DNA of 64,000 bases, from the NCBI RefSeq assembly GCF_900129765.1, contig NZ_FQWU01000002.1:558001-622000 (forward strand). Reading direction: 5' to 3'. The translations under genes and the position numbers were made by a program. This stretch comes from Massilia sp. CF038 (GTDB lineage: Bacteria; Pseudomonadota; Gammaproteobacteria; Burkholderiales; Burkholderiaceae_D). Of the stretch, positions 47,380-55,315 are shown in pieces (the stretch's first letter is position 1; every line of letters starts with the position of its first letter). The notes beneath the pieces were generated by a model. That model searched no databases, was not told the origin of the DNA, and saw only the letters and a program-made list of their open reading frames with translations.

Positions 47380-47856
47380 ATGAAGTCAATGAATACAACT
47401 AGTCTTGTCGCCGAGTCCGCCGACGCACCGGCGCCTGCCACTCCCGCAGCAGCTCCCACCCAGACCGCACGATCCCTGCTCAAACAGTTCCAGCAACAGT
47501 TTCCAGCTTTCCGCGATTGCCTGCCTTTGGCCATTGGCATCGACAAACAGATTCTGGCCCGCATGCCAGAACTGGACCGAAAGACCATGCGCACTGCGCT
47601 TGGCATCCATACCGGCTCGCTGCGCTATCTGCGCGCCATGGAAAAAGCCACCGTCCGCTTCGACCTGGACGGCACTGCCGGCGCCGAAGTGACCGACACC
47701 CATCGCACCCACGCGAAGGAAACCTTGCAGCAGCGCTTCAAGAAAGAAGCTGAACGCAAGAAGGCCGAGCGCGATGCCGCCCAGGCCGAAGAAGCGAACA
47801 AGATGCGCCAGGAAAAGCTCCTGCAACTTGCTTCCAAGTTTTCACGCAATACTTAA
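47380..47856 (+). CDS. ProQ/FinO-family RNA-binding protein
   Basis: 158 residues (ATG 47380; ATG 47389 is equally possible). The ProQ/FinO core spans about 30-108: LLKQFQQQFPAFRDCLPLAIGI, then RKTMRTALGIHTGSLRYL. It is followed by a strongly charged helical tail (RFKKEAERKKAERDAAQAEE). Such proteins bind structured RNAs and sRNAs at 3' ends and promote pairing with mRNAs. It is 9 bp upstream of the exonuclease gene, in the same operon. The candidate sRNA at 27041 would be a possible client, which is inference. Confidence 0.9.
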   Translation: MKSMNTTSLVAESADAPAPATPAAAPTQTARSLLKQFQQQFPAFRDCLPLAIGIDKQILARMPELDRKTMRTALGIHTGSLRYLRAMEKATVRFDLDGTAGAEVTDTHRTHAKETLQQRFKKEAERKKAERDAAQAEEANKMRQEKLLQLASKFSRNT

Positions 47857-47865
47857 TCACCGTTA

Positions 47866-48456
47866 ATGACTAGCGAATCAGACGAATTGTTGCCGCCTTA
47901 CGACGGCATCCAGATGGCTGACGTGCGCATGGTAAAAACCGACAAGGACGCGGCCGAGGCCCTGAGTGCCTTGTCGGCCATGGAAGCGATCGGCTTCGAT
48001 ACCGAATCGAAGCCCACTTTCATGAAGGGTGAAGTGTCCACCGGCCCGCATCTGGTGCAATTGGCGACGGACGACGTTGCCTTCCTGTTCCAGATCGGCG
48101 CCACGCCTGCCGTTGCCGTTCTCAAAGAAATCCTGGAATCGCCTGCGATCCTGAAAGTCGGCTTTGGCTTGCAGGACGACGTGAAGCGCCTGCGCGCGAA
48201 GCTTGGCATCGAGGCGGCCAATGTGCTGGACCTGTCGACTGCGCTGCGCAAAAAAGGCGAACGCAACACGCTGGGCGCCAAGACTGCGGTGGCACGCTAC
48301 TTCGGCAAGACTTTGCAGAAGTCGAAAAAAATCACCACCACCAACTGGGCCATGCCGCGCCTGTCCGAAAAGCAGATTCTGTATGCGGCCGACGATGCCC
48401 ATGTCGCACTGAAAATCTATCGTCATTGGCGCAGCGGACAAGCAGGTACCGTTTGA
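47866..48456 (+). CDS. RNase D/DnaQ-type 3'-5' exonuclease
   Basis: 196 residues with all DEDDy motifs: Asp45-Thr-Glu47 (GFDTESKP), Asp104/105 (GFGLQDDVKRL), and Tyr173-x3-Asp177 (LYAADDAHVAL). It lacks the HRDC domains of RNase D, so it is a stand-alone exonuclease domain. The position behind the ProQ-like gene suggests RNA rather than DNA as substrate. The stop codon overlaps the TTG start of the next gene. Confidence 0.9.
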   Translation: MTSESDELLPPYDGIQMADVRMVKTDKDAAEALSALSAMEAIGFDTESKPTFMKGEVSTGPHLVQLATDDVAFLFQIGATPAVAVLKEILESPAILKVGFGLQDDVKRLRAKLGIEAANVLDLSTALRKKGERNTLGAKTAVARYFGKTLQKSKKITTTNWAMPRLSEKQILYAADDAHVALKIYRHWRSGQAGTV

Positions 48457-49475
48457 AGCGGTTTCTCCTGCTTGCGCTTGCCGCCCTGCCCTTGCTGGCC
48501 AGCGCGCAACTGGCGCCTTTACCCGAGCTGAACATTCACCCGGCAGATCCCGCCAAGCCGATCCAGATCATTGGTACCAAAACCTTTTACGTGTCCGATC
48601 TGGTGCCTGAAGGTTCGCGCCCGGCGACGGTGGTTACGGCGTTGCCAGTGAAGCAGAAGACTGGCCGGATCCGCTACATCCTCGATTACGCTGCCTACAC
48701 CGATCTGGCCGAACCCGATAACGCTGGCGAAGTCGTTGGCAACTTCAAGCTGCAGGCCTGCGTGCCGGGGACCGAGGTGTGCAGCTATCCGCACACCGAA
48801 GAACTGCGCAACAGCCGGCGGGCGGAAACGGCGAAACGCAGTAGCGTCAAAGTGGGCGGCGTGACCACCACTTTGCTCAGCCATCGCTGGGAAAGCGGCG
48901 CCGAGATCGAGGCCGGTCCCGCCAGGCAGCTATTGGCCGCTATTTCGGTTCCCCCAGCCTTGCGCGGGGTACAAGTACGCGTGACCGTCGTCGATGGCGA
49001 ATATAGTCTGCAGGCCCCGTCCGCGTTGGTGGTGCAAAAGAATTGGGCCAAGAAACAGGTTGCCGGGCCGTTTACGATCCCGCTGGCCTTGTGCGCAATT
49101 TTGCTGCTTGGCTTCGCGGCAGCTGCGCGCTACACCAATTCTGGCTTGCCTGAAGAAGCGCCGAAACTGCTTGGCGGACTGATTGCCGTCTTTGGCCTGG
49201 TGTACGCGTTCGCGCCATTTGCCATGGCCGGCACGACGCCGCCGGCCCTCTACGGCGTGATCGCCGGCATCGGCTGGCTGGCCAGCGGCATGTATCTGAC
49301 GCTGGGCCGTCTGGCCGGACGCCACTGGTACATTGTTACGCTGATTTTCGTCTGGATCTGGTCTATCCTGGAAGCAGGCGGCAAACCTGGCGGCGCGCTA
49401 TTCGCGCAGGTTGTCCTGCCAACCTTGCTAGCCATCTATATTTGTTCGCGCGGCGTTTCCGAACGGCTCGAATAG
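48453..49475 (+). CDS. Unknown membrane protein with periplasmic N-terminal domain
   Basis: 340 residues from TTG 48453, chosen because it overlaps the previous stop (TTGA), has AGCAGG upstream and begins a clean signal peptide (MKRFLLLALAALPLLASAQ). A beta-rich periplasmic domain (about 25-200) contains one Cys-x5-Cys pair (ACVPGTEVCSY). Five hydrophobic helices follow (about 205-335) with short loops. No family is recognised. The RNA-linked upstream genes do not explain it. Confidence 0.75.
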   Translation: MKRFLLLALAALPLLASAQLAPLPELNIHPADPAKPIQIIGTKTFYVSDLVPEGSRPATVVTALPVKQKTGRIRYILDYAAYTDLAEPDNAGEVVGNFKLQACVPGTEVCSYPHTEELRNSRRAETAKRSSVKVGGVTTTLLSHRWESGAEIEAGPARQLLAAISVPPALRGVQVRVTVVDGEYSLQAPSALVVQKNWAKKQVAGPFTIPLALCAILLLGFAAAARYTNSGLPEEAPKLLGGLIAVFGLVYAFAPFAMAGTTPPALYGVIAGIGWLASGMYLTLGRLAGRHWYIVTLIFVWIWSILEAGGKPGGALFAQVVLPTLLAIYICSRGVSERLE

Positions 49476-49504
49476 CAGACGCGCACGCACCGTGCGACAA
49501 TGGC

Positions 49505-50227
49505 ATGATCATCAACACCAACATGATCATGCCAACCACTCTCCGGATTGCCGCCCTGTTTGCTGCGTGCTGGCTGACACTGCCCGCCAGCGCAGCTGAC
49601 CGCCCCCCGGTGTTGCCCGACACCATGGCCCAGCGCTTGATGGCTTGCACTGCCTGCCACGCCAAAAAAGACGTCAACGATCAATATTTCCCTCGCATTT
49701 CGGGCAAGCCGGCAGGCTACCTGTACAACCAGCTGGTCAACTTCCGCGAAGGCCGGCGCCAGTTTCCGCTCATGACCTACATGGTCGACCACATGTCCGA
49801 CGCCTACCTGCGCGAGATCGCCGACTACTTCGCCTCGCAACACCTGCCCTCCCCGCCGTCCCAGCCGTCCGACGCCAGCGCTGCCGTCCTTGAACGTGGC
49901 CGCGTGCTGGCAACCAAGGGCGATGCCGCGCTCAAAGTGCCGGCCTGCGTGGCCTGCCATGGCGACAAGCTGACCGGTGTCGCCCCGGCAGTTCCGGGCC
50001 TGCTTGGGCTGCCGCGCGACTACATCAACGCGCAGTTTGGCGCATGGCGCAATCAGACCCGTCACGCACTGGCGCCTGACTGCATGGCCGACATCACCCG
50101 TAGCCTCAGCCTGGCCGATGTGAATGCCGTGTCCAGCTGGCTGGGCCTGCAGCCGCTGCCGCCAGATCCGCGCCCGGCAGACAGCATGGCCAAGCCCCTT
50201 CCCCTTGCGTGCGGGAGCGTGCCATGA
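49505..50227 (+). CDS. Dihaem cytochrome c (c4-like)
   Basis: 240 residues from ATG 49505 (49523 and 49529 are alternatives; the shortest gives the neatest signal peptide, ending PASAADR). Two CXXCH haem sites, CTACH and CVACH, each lie in a c-type fold with a downstream Met candidate (FPLMTYM; DCMADI). The two-domain layout matches cytochrome c4 type electron carriers, periplasmic. The stop overlaps the start of the next cytochrome gene (ATGA), so they work together. Confidence 0.85.
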   Translation: MIINTNMIMPTTLRIAALFAACWLTLPASAADRPPVLPDTMAQRLMACTACHAKKDVNDQYFPRISGKPAGYLYNQLVNFREGRRQFPLMTYMVDHMSDAYLREIADYFASQHLPSPPSQPSDASAAVLERGRVLATKGDAALKVPACVACHGDKLTGVAPAVPGLLGLPRDYINAQFGAWRNQTRHALAPDCMADITRSLSLADVNAVSSWLGLQPLPPDPRPADSMAKPLPLACGSVP

Positions 50228-51498
50228 AAAAGACCATACTTCTGGCGATTGGATTTATCGCAGCCTTGTTGCTGCTGACGGTGATCATCGCCTGGCCGCG
50301 CGAACAGAAAATCGCATCCAGTTCAGCCGCTGCCACGGCGCCCACACCGGAGAACATTGCGCGCGGGGCCTATCTGGCGCAAGTGGGGGACTGCATGGCT
50401 TGCCATACCACGCGCGGCGGCGCGCCTTATGCTGGCGGGCGCGCCATCGAGACGCCGTTCGGGCGCCTGGTCGCGCCCAACATTACATCCGACCGCGAAA
50501 CCGGCATTGGCGCCTGGAGCGCGGACGATTTCTGGCGCGCCCTTCACAACGGCAAGTCGCGTGATGGGCGTTTGCTGTATCCGGCCTTCCCTTACACCAG
50601 CTACACCCGCGTCACGCGTGACGATGCCGATGCGCTGTTTGCTTTTATGCGCACGATTCCAGCGCAGAAGGCAGCGAACCAGCCGCACGCGCTGCGCTTC
50701 CCTTACGACCAGCAGTTCATGCTGGCGGGCTGGCGTCTGCTGTACTTCAAGCCGGCCGTGTACGAGCCAATCAAAACCGAGAACGCGCAATGGAACCGCG
50801 GCGCCTATCTGGTGGAAGGGCTGGGCCATTGCGTGGCGTGCCACAGCAGCCGCAATCCGCTGGGCGCGAGTGCAGACGGGCTTTCCGGGGGGATGATTCA
50901 GACTTTGGGGTGGTATGCGCCATCCCTTACTTCCGATCAGGAGGCGGGGCTGGGCAGCTGGGAGGTGCCACACATTGCGCAGCTGCTCAAGACCGGTGTT
51001 TCGCCAAGGTCGACCGTGTTCGGACCAATGGCTGAAGTGGTGCAGAAAAGCTTGCAGCACTTGAGCGATGATGATGCCACTGCCATGGCGGTATATTTGA
51101 AGGCATTGCCGGCGCAGCCTGCCGCGCCGCTGGACATGCCTAGCGGTCCGCATGTTGACCGGGTTATTGCGCAGGGCAAGAAGCTGTATGAAACGCACTG
51201 CATTGACTGTCACGGGGCTGACGGTAAAGGGTTGCCGCCGCATTATCCGCCGCTGGGAGGCAATCGCTCACTGACCACGCGCGAGTCGGTCAATCCGGTG
51301 CGGATCGTGTTGAATGGGGGCTTTGCGCCATCGACGGCGGGCAATCCGAGGCCGTACGGAATGCCGCCTTATGGGCATGTGATGAATGATGCGGAAGTGG
51401 CGGCAGTAGTTAGCTACCTGCGCGCAAGTTGGGGTAACAAAGCGCCACCGGTCACGCCATCAGAAGTGAACCGCTACCGAAGCGTCCCCCTCGACTAA
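50224..51498 (+). CDS. Trihaem cytochrome c, AdhB-like subunit of a membrane dehydrogenase
   Basis: 424 residues from ATG 50224 in the ATGA overlap. One N-terminal membrane helix (about 4-23), then three c-type domains with CMACH, CVACH and CIDCH. The spacing and phrases (YLAQVGDCMACHTTRGG, NRGAYLVEGLGHCVACH) match the cytochrome subunit of alcohol/gluconate dehydrogenases, which passes electrons to ubiquinone or oxidase. No dehydrogenase gene is adjacent. The stop codon lies inside a 22-bp tandem repeat. Confidence 0.9.
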   Translation: MKKTILLAIGFIAALLLLTVIIAWPREQKIASSSAAATAPTPENIARGAYLAQVGDCMACHTTRGGAPYAGGRAIETPFGRLVAPNITSDRETGIGAWSADDFWRALHNGKSRDGRLLYPAFPYTSYTRVTRDDADALFAFMRTIPAQKAANQPHALRFPYDQQFMLAGWRLLYFKPAVYEPIKTENAQWNRGAYLVEGLGHCVACHSSRNPLGASADGLSGGMIQTLGWYAPSLTSDQEAGLGSWEVPHIAQLLKTGVSPRSTVFGPMAEVVQKSLQHLSDDDATAMAVYLKALPAQPAAPLDMPSGPHVDRVIAQGKKLYETHCIDCHGADGKGLPPHYPPLGGNRSLTTRESVNPVRIVLNGGFAPSTAGNPRPYGMPPYGHVMNDAEVAAVVSYLRASWGNKAPPVTPSEVNRYRSVPLD

Positions 51499-51597
51499 CC
51501 CCTACATCGCCCTCGATTAACCACCACATCGCGCTCGACTAACCACCACATCGCGCTCGATTAATCGCCACATCGCCCTCGATTAATCGCCACATCG
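51488..51597 (+). repeat. Five tandem copies of a 22-bp unit, beginning inside the cytochrome gene
   Basis: Units start at 51488, 51510, 51532, 51554 and 51576. Each reads C(C/G)CTCGA(C/T)TAA near its start and ends ACATCG; units differ by a few bases. The first unit contains the cytochrome gene's stop (TAA 51496-51498). The last unit runs straight into a CATCGCCCTCG dispersed-repeat arm, whose first 11 bases resemble the junction between units. Confidence 0.85.
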
Positions 51598-51676
51598 CCC
51601 TCGCGAAGGCGGGGGCCCATGCCATCTGTCCGAATTCGGTGCAATGGCATAGGCCCCCGCCTTCGCGAGGGCGATG
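51593..51676. repeat. Dispersed inverted repeat, full head-to-head copy
   Basis: Left arm 51593-51620 (CATCGCCCTCGCGAAGG to GGGCCCAT) and right arm about 51649-51675 with the complementary sequence. The inner ATGCCAT / ATGGCAT bases extend the stem. Same family as 19152. Confidence 0.85.
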
Positions 51677-51686
51677 TGTTTGGTTC

Positions 51687-52841
51687 TTAGGCCGCGTCCA
51701 GCATGGCGGTATAACACGCATCCGCAAACCCAATCCGGTCCGTGGTCGCATTACGCGCATCATCCATACTGATTTTCTTCTCGCGCAGCAGATTCACCAG
51801 CGCCGAATTCATCGAATGGCAACCCGCGTTGTACTTGCCGGTCCCGCCATCCATCAGCGTGCGCACTTCGCCTACGCGCCCCGCTTCAATAATCCGTACC
51901 ACCTCAGGATTCGACGTCAAGCATTCCGTCGCCAGATAATACCGCTCGCCCTGAATCGACGGCAGCAAAGCCTGGCACAGCACACCGCGCAAAGCACTAG
52001 CCAGTGCCTGCGCCTGCGCCTCCGAGTTACCCAGCAAACGCAGCATCTTCTGCAGCCCCAGCTCGGTGGAACGTGCATGCAACGAAGCCAGTACCAGCGG
52101 ACCCGATTCAGCCAGCGCCAGCGCTTCCTGCGCGGTTTCCGCATCGCGAATCTCGCCAATCACGATCACGTCCGGCCGCTCGCGCAGCGCGTCCAGCGCA
52201 CCCTTGAAGTAGCTTTCCACGTCACCGTCATGCCCCACTTCGCGCTGCGTAATAATGCAGTGCCGCTGCGGAATCAAAGTCTCGACCGGATCTTCAATCG
52301 TAATAATGTGGCCCGAACGGGTCTTGTTAATCTCGTCCAGCATCGACGCAATCGTGGTCGACTTGCCCTGGCAAGTGTCGCCAATAATCAGTACCAGGCC
52401 GCTCGTGAGCTTGGCAAAATCCTGTTCCGCAGCGCGCAAGCCCAGCGTGTTGATCGCCAGCGGCTCTTTCGGGAAGCGGCGTACCACGCAGCCCAGGCGT
52501 TTTTTGCCCTGGAACGTGAAGCAGTTGGCGCGAATGCGGGCCGTATGCAGATCGATCGAACGATCGAACGCGCGGTCGGCAATGCGCTCTTTCCAGTCTG
52601 GCTCAATCACTTCAAAGAACTCTTCCAGTTCTTCCTTGGTGATCGGCGAATCCGTTACCGCAACCAGCCCTTTTGGCTGGCGCAGCATCAGCGGACTGTT
52701 TTGATGAATGATGATGTCGCTGAAAATCAGCTTCGAGTTCAGCAAGTGCAGGATCTGCTCGACCAGCGTGCCGAAGACGGGGTGGTCTTCGTTCTCGATG
52801 TAGGTCAGCGTGCGAATTTGCGAGGACTGGTGGTTTTCCAT
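51687..52841 (-). CDS. PilT/PilU-family type IV pilus retraction ATPase
   Basis: 384 residues from ATG 52841; a TTG ten codons upstream has no SD. Walker A GDTCQGKST (about 142-150), Walker B VIVIGEIRD with the catalytic Glu, and the His-box ASLHARSTELG are present. The GDTCQGKST loop rather than GPTGSGKST, and the length near 380, fit PilU better than PilT. These hexameric ATPases depolymerise type IV pili. It stands apart from any other pil gene. A TATAAT-type -10 lies upstream at 52885-52890. Confidence 0.88.
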   Translation of the reverse strand: MENHQSSQIRTLTYIENEDHPVFGTLVEQILHLLNSKLIFSDIIIHQNSPLMLRQPKGLVAVTDSPITKEELEEFFEVIEPDWKERIADRAFDRSIDLHTARIRANCFTFQGKKRLGCVVRRFPKEPLAINTLGLRAAEQDFAKLTSGLVLIIGDTCQGKSTTIASMLDEINKTRSGHIITIEDPVETLIPQRHCIITQREVGHDGDVESYFKGALDALRERPDVIVIGEIRDAETAQEALALAESGPLVLASLHARSTELGLQKMLRLLGNSEAQAQALASALRGVLCQALLPSIQGERYYLATECLTSNPEVVRIIEAGRVGEVRTLMDGGTGKYNAGCHSMNSALVNLLREKKISMDDARNATTDRIGFADACYTAMLDAA

Positions 52842-52884
52842 CTGGCGGTCGTCTCTTCTAGTCAGCGACAAAATTGTGCGACTA

Positions 52885-52890
52885 ATTATA
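52885..52890 (-). promoter_or_regulatory. Likely -10 box of the pilU-like gene
   Basis: Perfect TATAAT on the minus strand, 44 bp before the ATG. No good -35 is seen at 16-18 bp spacing, so an activator may be required. Confidence 0.35.
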
Positions 52891-52978
52891 AGACGAGTAG
52901 CCAGATGCGGTGCGGAAAGATTGCGTCAAAGATACACAAAATGATGCGGAAAAACCGCATTCCCGCCTGCTGAAGCGC

Positions 52979-53620
52979 TTATTTGCGGAACGGCCGCTCA
53001 AAACCGGTTTTCAAGTCGGTCGACATCCGCACGCCGGACCGTGTGACCCACACTTCGTCGGGCGGTTCATCACCGGCCAAGGCGCCGGACACGACCGCCA
53101 GGCCCTCCCCTTTGCGCACAAGTTCGTCAGCGCGCTCGTACACATTCTTGCAGCCCGTTTCGGCCAGCAAGGCTTGCACAATAGGCACTTTCCACGCATC
53201 GACCCCGGCCGCCTGGAACTGGCAGATCAGGTAACCGGCCTTGCCGCCAAACTGGTCCACCAGCAAACCAGGCAAGCCATCGGCCTCGGCGTTGATGAGG
53301 CGCACCAATTCTTCCGGGCGGGCTTTTTTGGCCGCCGGCGCGCTCTTTTCCAGCGCAGCTTTCACACGGCGTTTGATCATCGCATGATCGATCGGTTCAT
53401 CTTCGCGGAAGGTCCAGACGCGCGCGCGGATCTGCGACTTCGAATTGTAGGCAGCGCGTGCCAGAAATTGCTGCGACGAAGACTGGACAATCGCGGTGGC
53501 GCCCGGCTTCATCTTTTCATTCGGCTTGCCGTCCACTTTTTCGACTGCGGAGGCATAAATCCAGGTTTCGCCGGCGAGCAAGCTTTTTTCCTTGCCCTGT
53601 TTGATGGTGATGATCAGCAT
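52979..53620 (-). pseudogene. RlmI-like rRNA methyltransferase lacking the catalytic C-terminal half
   Basis: 213 residues. The first 200 match the N-terminal PUA and middle domains of class I 23S rRNA m5C methyltransferases (RlmI/RlmK type): KQGKEKSLLAGETWIYA, FLARAAYNSKSQIRARVW, NAEADGLPGLLVDQFG, YERADELVRKGEGL. Family members are about 390 residues and continue at this point (KTGFYLDQR...) into the SAM-binding Rossmann fold. Here the frame reads KTGFERPFRK and stops. No remainder of the fold occurs in the following 137 bp in any frame. Either a truncated pseudogene or a stand-alone RNA-binding protein. SD GGAA and clean coding bias mean it may still be expressed. Confidence 0.75.
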
Positions 53621-53714
53621 GGGGTTCCAGTGTTAGATGTTTCAAGCGCACATGATACTGCCTGTGAGGGGATTTAGAGCCTCCCCTCTAGCCAGATAAG
53701 AAATTGTTTGCCAT

Positions 53715-53730
53715 TAGACCGATCGGTCTA
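53715..53730. promoter_or_regulatory. TetR-family operator within the tetR promoter
   Basis: Perfect 16-bp palindrome TAGACCGATCGGTCTA. It fills the spacer between TTGCCA (53708-53713) and TAGCAT (53731-53736), a 17-bp spacing, so a bound repressor would block RNA polymerase. This palindrome type is known for TetR regulators such as YxaF/LmrA and AcuR. Confidence 0.85.
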
Positions 53731-53743
53731 TAGCATAAACTTC

Positions 53744-54331
53744 ATGAAAACCCCGGACGCCCGCACCCGCCTGATTGCCGCCATGGTCGACGCCCTGCAG
53801 CGCCGCGGCCTGCATGGCAGCGGCCTGACCGAGCTGCTCGCTGCTGCACAGGCGCCCAAGGGCGTGCTCTACCACCACTTCCCCGGCGGCAAAACCGAAC
53901 TGGCCGTGGCCGCCGTCGAAGCCACCGTCGACCGCCTTTGTCTGCTGCTGGACGAGCGCATGAGCGCCGGCGACCCCGCCGTCGCCGTCATGGCCTGGAT
54001 CGACGGCGCCCAGAAGCGGCTCGCTGGCAGCGGCTACGAAAAAGGCTGCCCGCTTGCCACCATCGCGCTGGAAACCACGGCCGACGATGTTGAAATCCGC
54101 GCCGCTCTTGGCGCCGGCTTTTCGCGTATCCGTCTGCGCATGGAACAGGGTCTGTCCGCTGCCGGCTACCCGCCTGCCAGCGCCAGCGCCCTGGCCGCGC
54201 TGATTCTCGCCGCGTACGAAGGCGGCCTGCTGCAGGCCCGCGCGGCCGGCACACCCGAACCGATGAATTTAGTGGGCGAGGCCCTCCTCTCCCTCCTGAC
54301 GCTGCACCGCCCCAAGGAGCAAGACCGATGA
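53744..54331 (+). CDS. TetR-family repressor
   Basis: 195 residues from ATG 53744; the frame start at 53708 is only the -35 TTG. HTH at about 25-50 (GLTELLAAAQAPKGVLYHHF, with the conserved YHHF). The C-terminal domain, with a conserved cysteine in YEKGCPLATIALE (about 99-111), is of the YxaF/LmrA-like TetR_C group. It overlaps the hydrolase gene by 4 bp (ATGA), so it controls itself and that gene through the operator at 53715. Confidence 0.93.
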   Translation: MKTPDARTRLIAAMVDALQRRGLHGSGLTELLAAAQAPKGVLYHHFPGGKTELAVAAVEATVDRLCLLLDERMSAGDPAVAVMAWIDGAQKRLAGSGYEKGCPLATIALETTADDVEIRAALGAGFSRIRLRMEQGLSAAGYPPASASALAALILAAYEGGLLQARAAGTPEPMNLVGEALLSLLTLHRPKEQDR

Positions 54332-55212
54332 ACTTCCCCACTGAAGTACTCACCCTCACCACCGCCGACGGCTACCCCATTGCCGCCACCCGCTACCCGG
54401 CCCACGGCGAAGCGCGGGGTCACCTGGTGGTGGCCGGCGCCACCGGCGTGCCGCAAGGCTTCTACCGCCGCTTTGCTGAATTTGCCCGCAGCCAGGGCTA
54501 CACCGTGATGACGCTGGACTACCGCGGCATCGGCCGCTCACGCCCGGCGAGCCTGAAAGGCTTCCGCATGAATTACCTGGACTGGGGCCGCCAGGACCTC
54601 GCCGCGGCGGTGGACGCCATGAGCGTGCCCGGCCTGCCGCTGTACATCGTGGGCCACTCGTATGGTGGCCACGCCTTCGGCCTGCTGCCCAACCACCACA
54701 AGGTCGACGCGCTGTACACCTTTGCCACCGGCGCCGGCTGGCATGGCTGGATGCCGCTGGCGGAACGCTTGCGCGTCAAACTGATGTGGAGTGTGATTGG
54801 CCCGCTGATCGTGCGCCTGAAAGGCTACCTGGCCTGGAGCTGGCTGGGCATGGGCGAGGATCTGCCAATCGATGTGTACCGCCAGTGGAAGCACTGGTGC
54901 ACCTACCCGCGCTATTTTTTCCAGGACCCGGCAATGGCGCACCTGGCCGCCAATTTCGACAGCGTGCGTAGCCCGATCATGGCTTGCAATGCGCTGGACG
55001 ACTTGTGGGCGCGGCCCAAATCGCGCGATGCGTTCATGAGCGGCTACCGCAATGTGCAGTGGCTCAAGACCGACATCGACCCGCGCCTGGCCGGCATGGG
55101 ACCGATTGGCCACATGGGTTACTTCAAACAGCAGTGCCAGCCCCTGTGGCAAGGCGCGCTGGAATGGCTGGAACATAACGGCCGCACCAGCCCTGCCCGA
55201 CTGTCGCGCTAA
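54328..55212 (+). CDS. Alpha/beta hydrolase coupled to TetR regulator
   Basis: 294 residues. Nucleophile elbow GHSYGGH (about 110-116), strand-turn ATGVPQGFYRRFAEFARSQGY at about 38-58, LDYRGIGRS (about 64-72), and terminal His in IGHMGYF (about 266-272). It resembles the YheT/esterase-like group that removes or modifies acyl groups. Coupled to the TetR gene, it probably acts on the regulator's inducer, a common regulator-enzyme pairing. Confidence 0.88.
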   Translation: MNFPTEVLTLTTADGYPIAATRYPAHGEARGHLVVAGATGVPQGFYRRFAEFARSQGYTVMTLDYRGIGRSRPASLKGFRMNYLDWGRQDLAAAVDAMSVPGLPLYIVGHSYGGHAFGLLPNHHKVDALYTFATGAGWHGWMPLAERLRVKLMWSVIGPLIVRLKGYLAWSWLGMGEDLPIDVYRQWKHWCTYPRYFFQDPAMAHLAANFDSVRSPIMACNALDDLWARPKSRDAFMSGYRNVQWLKTDIDPRLAGMGPIGHMGYFKQQCQPLWQGALEWLEHNGRTSPARLSR

Positions 55213-55315
55213 ACTGCATTCTGTCCGGCGCTCGCTGCGTTTTGTCGCAAACGGCGGGCGCGCGCCGGCCGGTTTTCCTATGATGGCCAACATCAGATAA
55301 ACAAGGAGACCGACC

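Noticed and set aside
51488-51597. Possible CRISPR array
   Set aside because: The 22-bp units follow each other directly without spacers and differ slightly; a slippage tandem repeat explains them.
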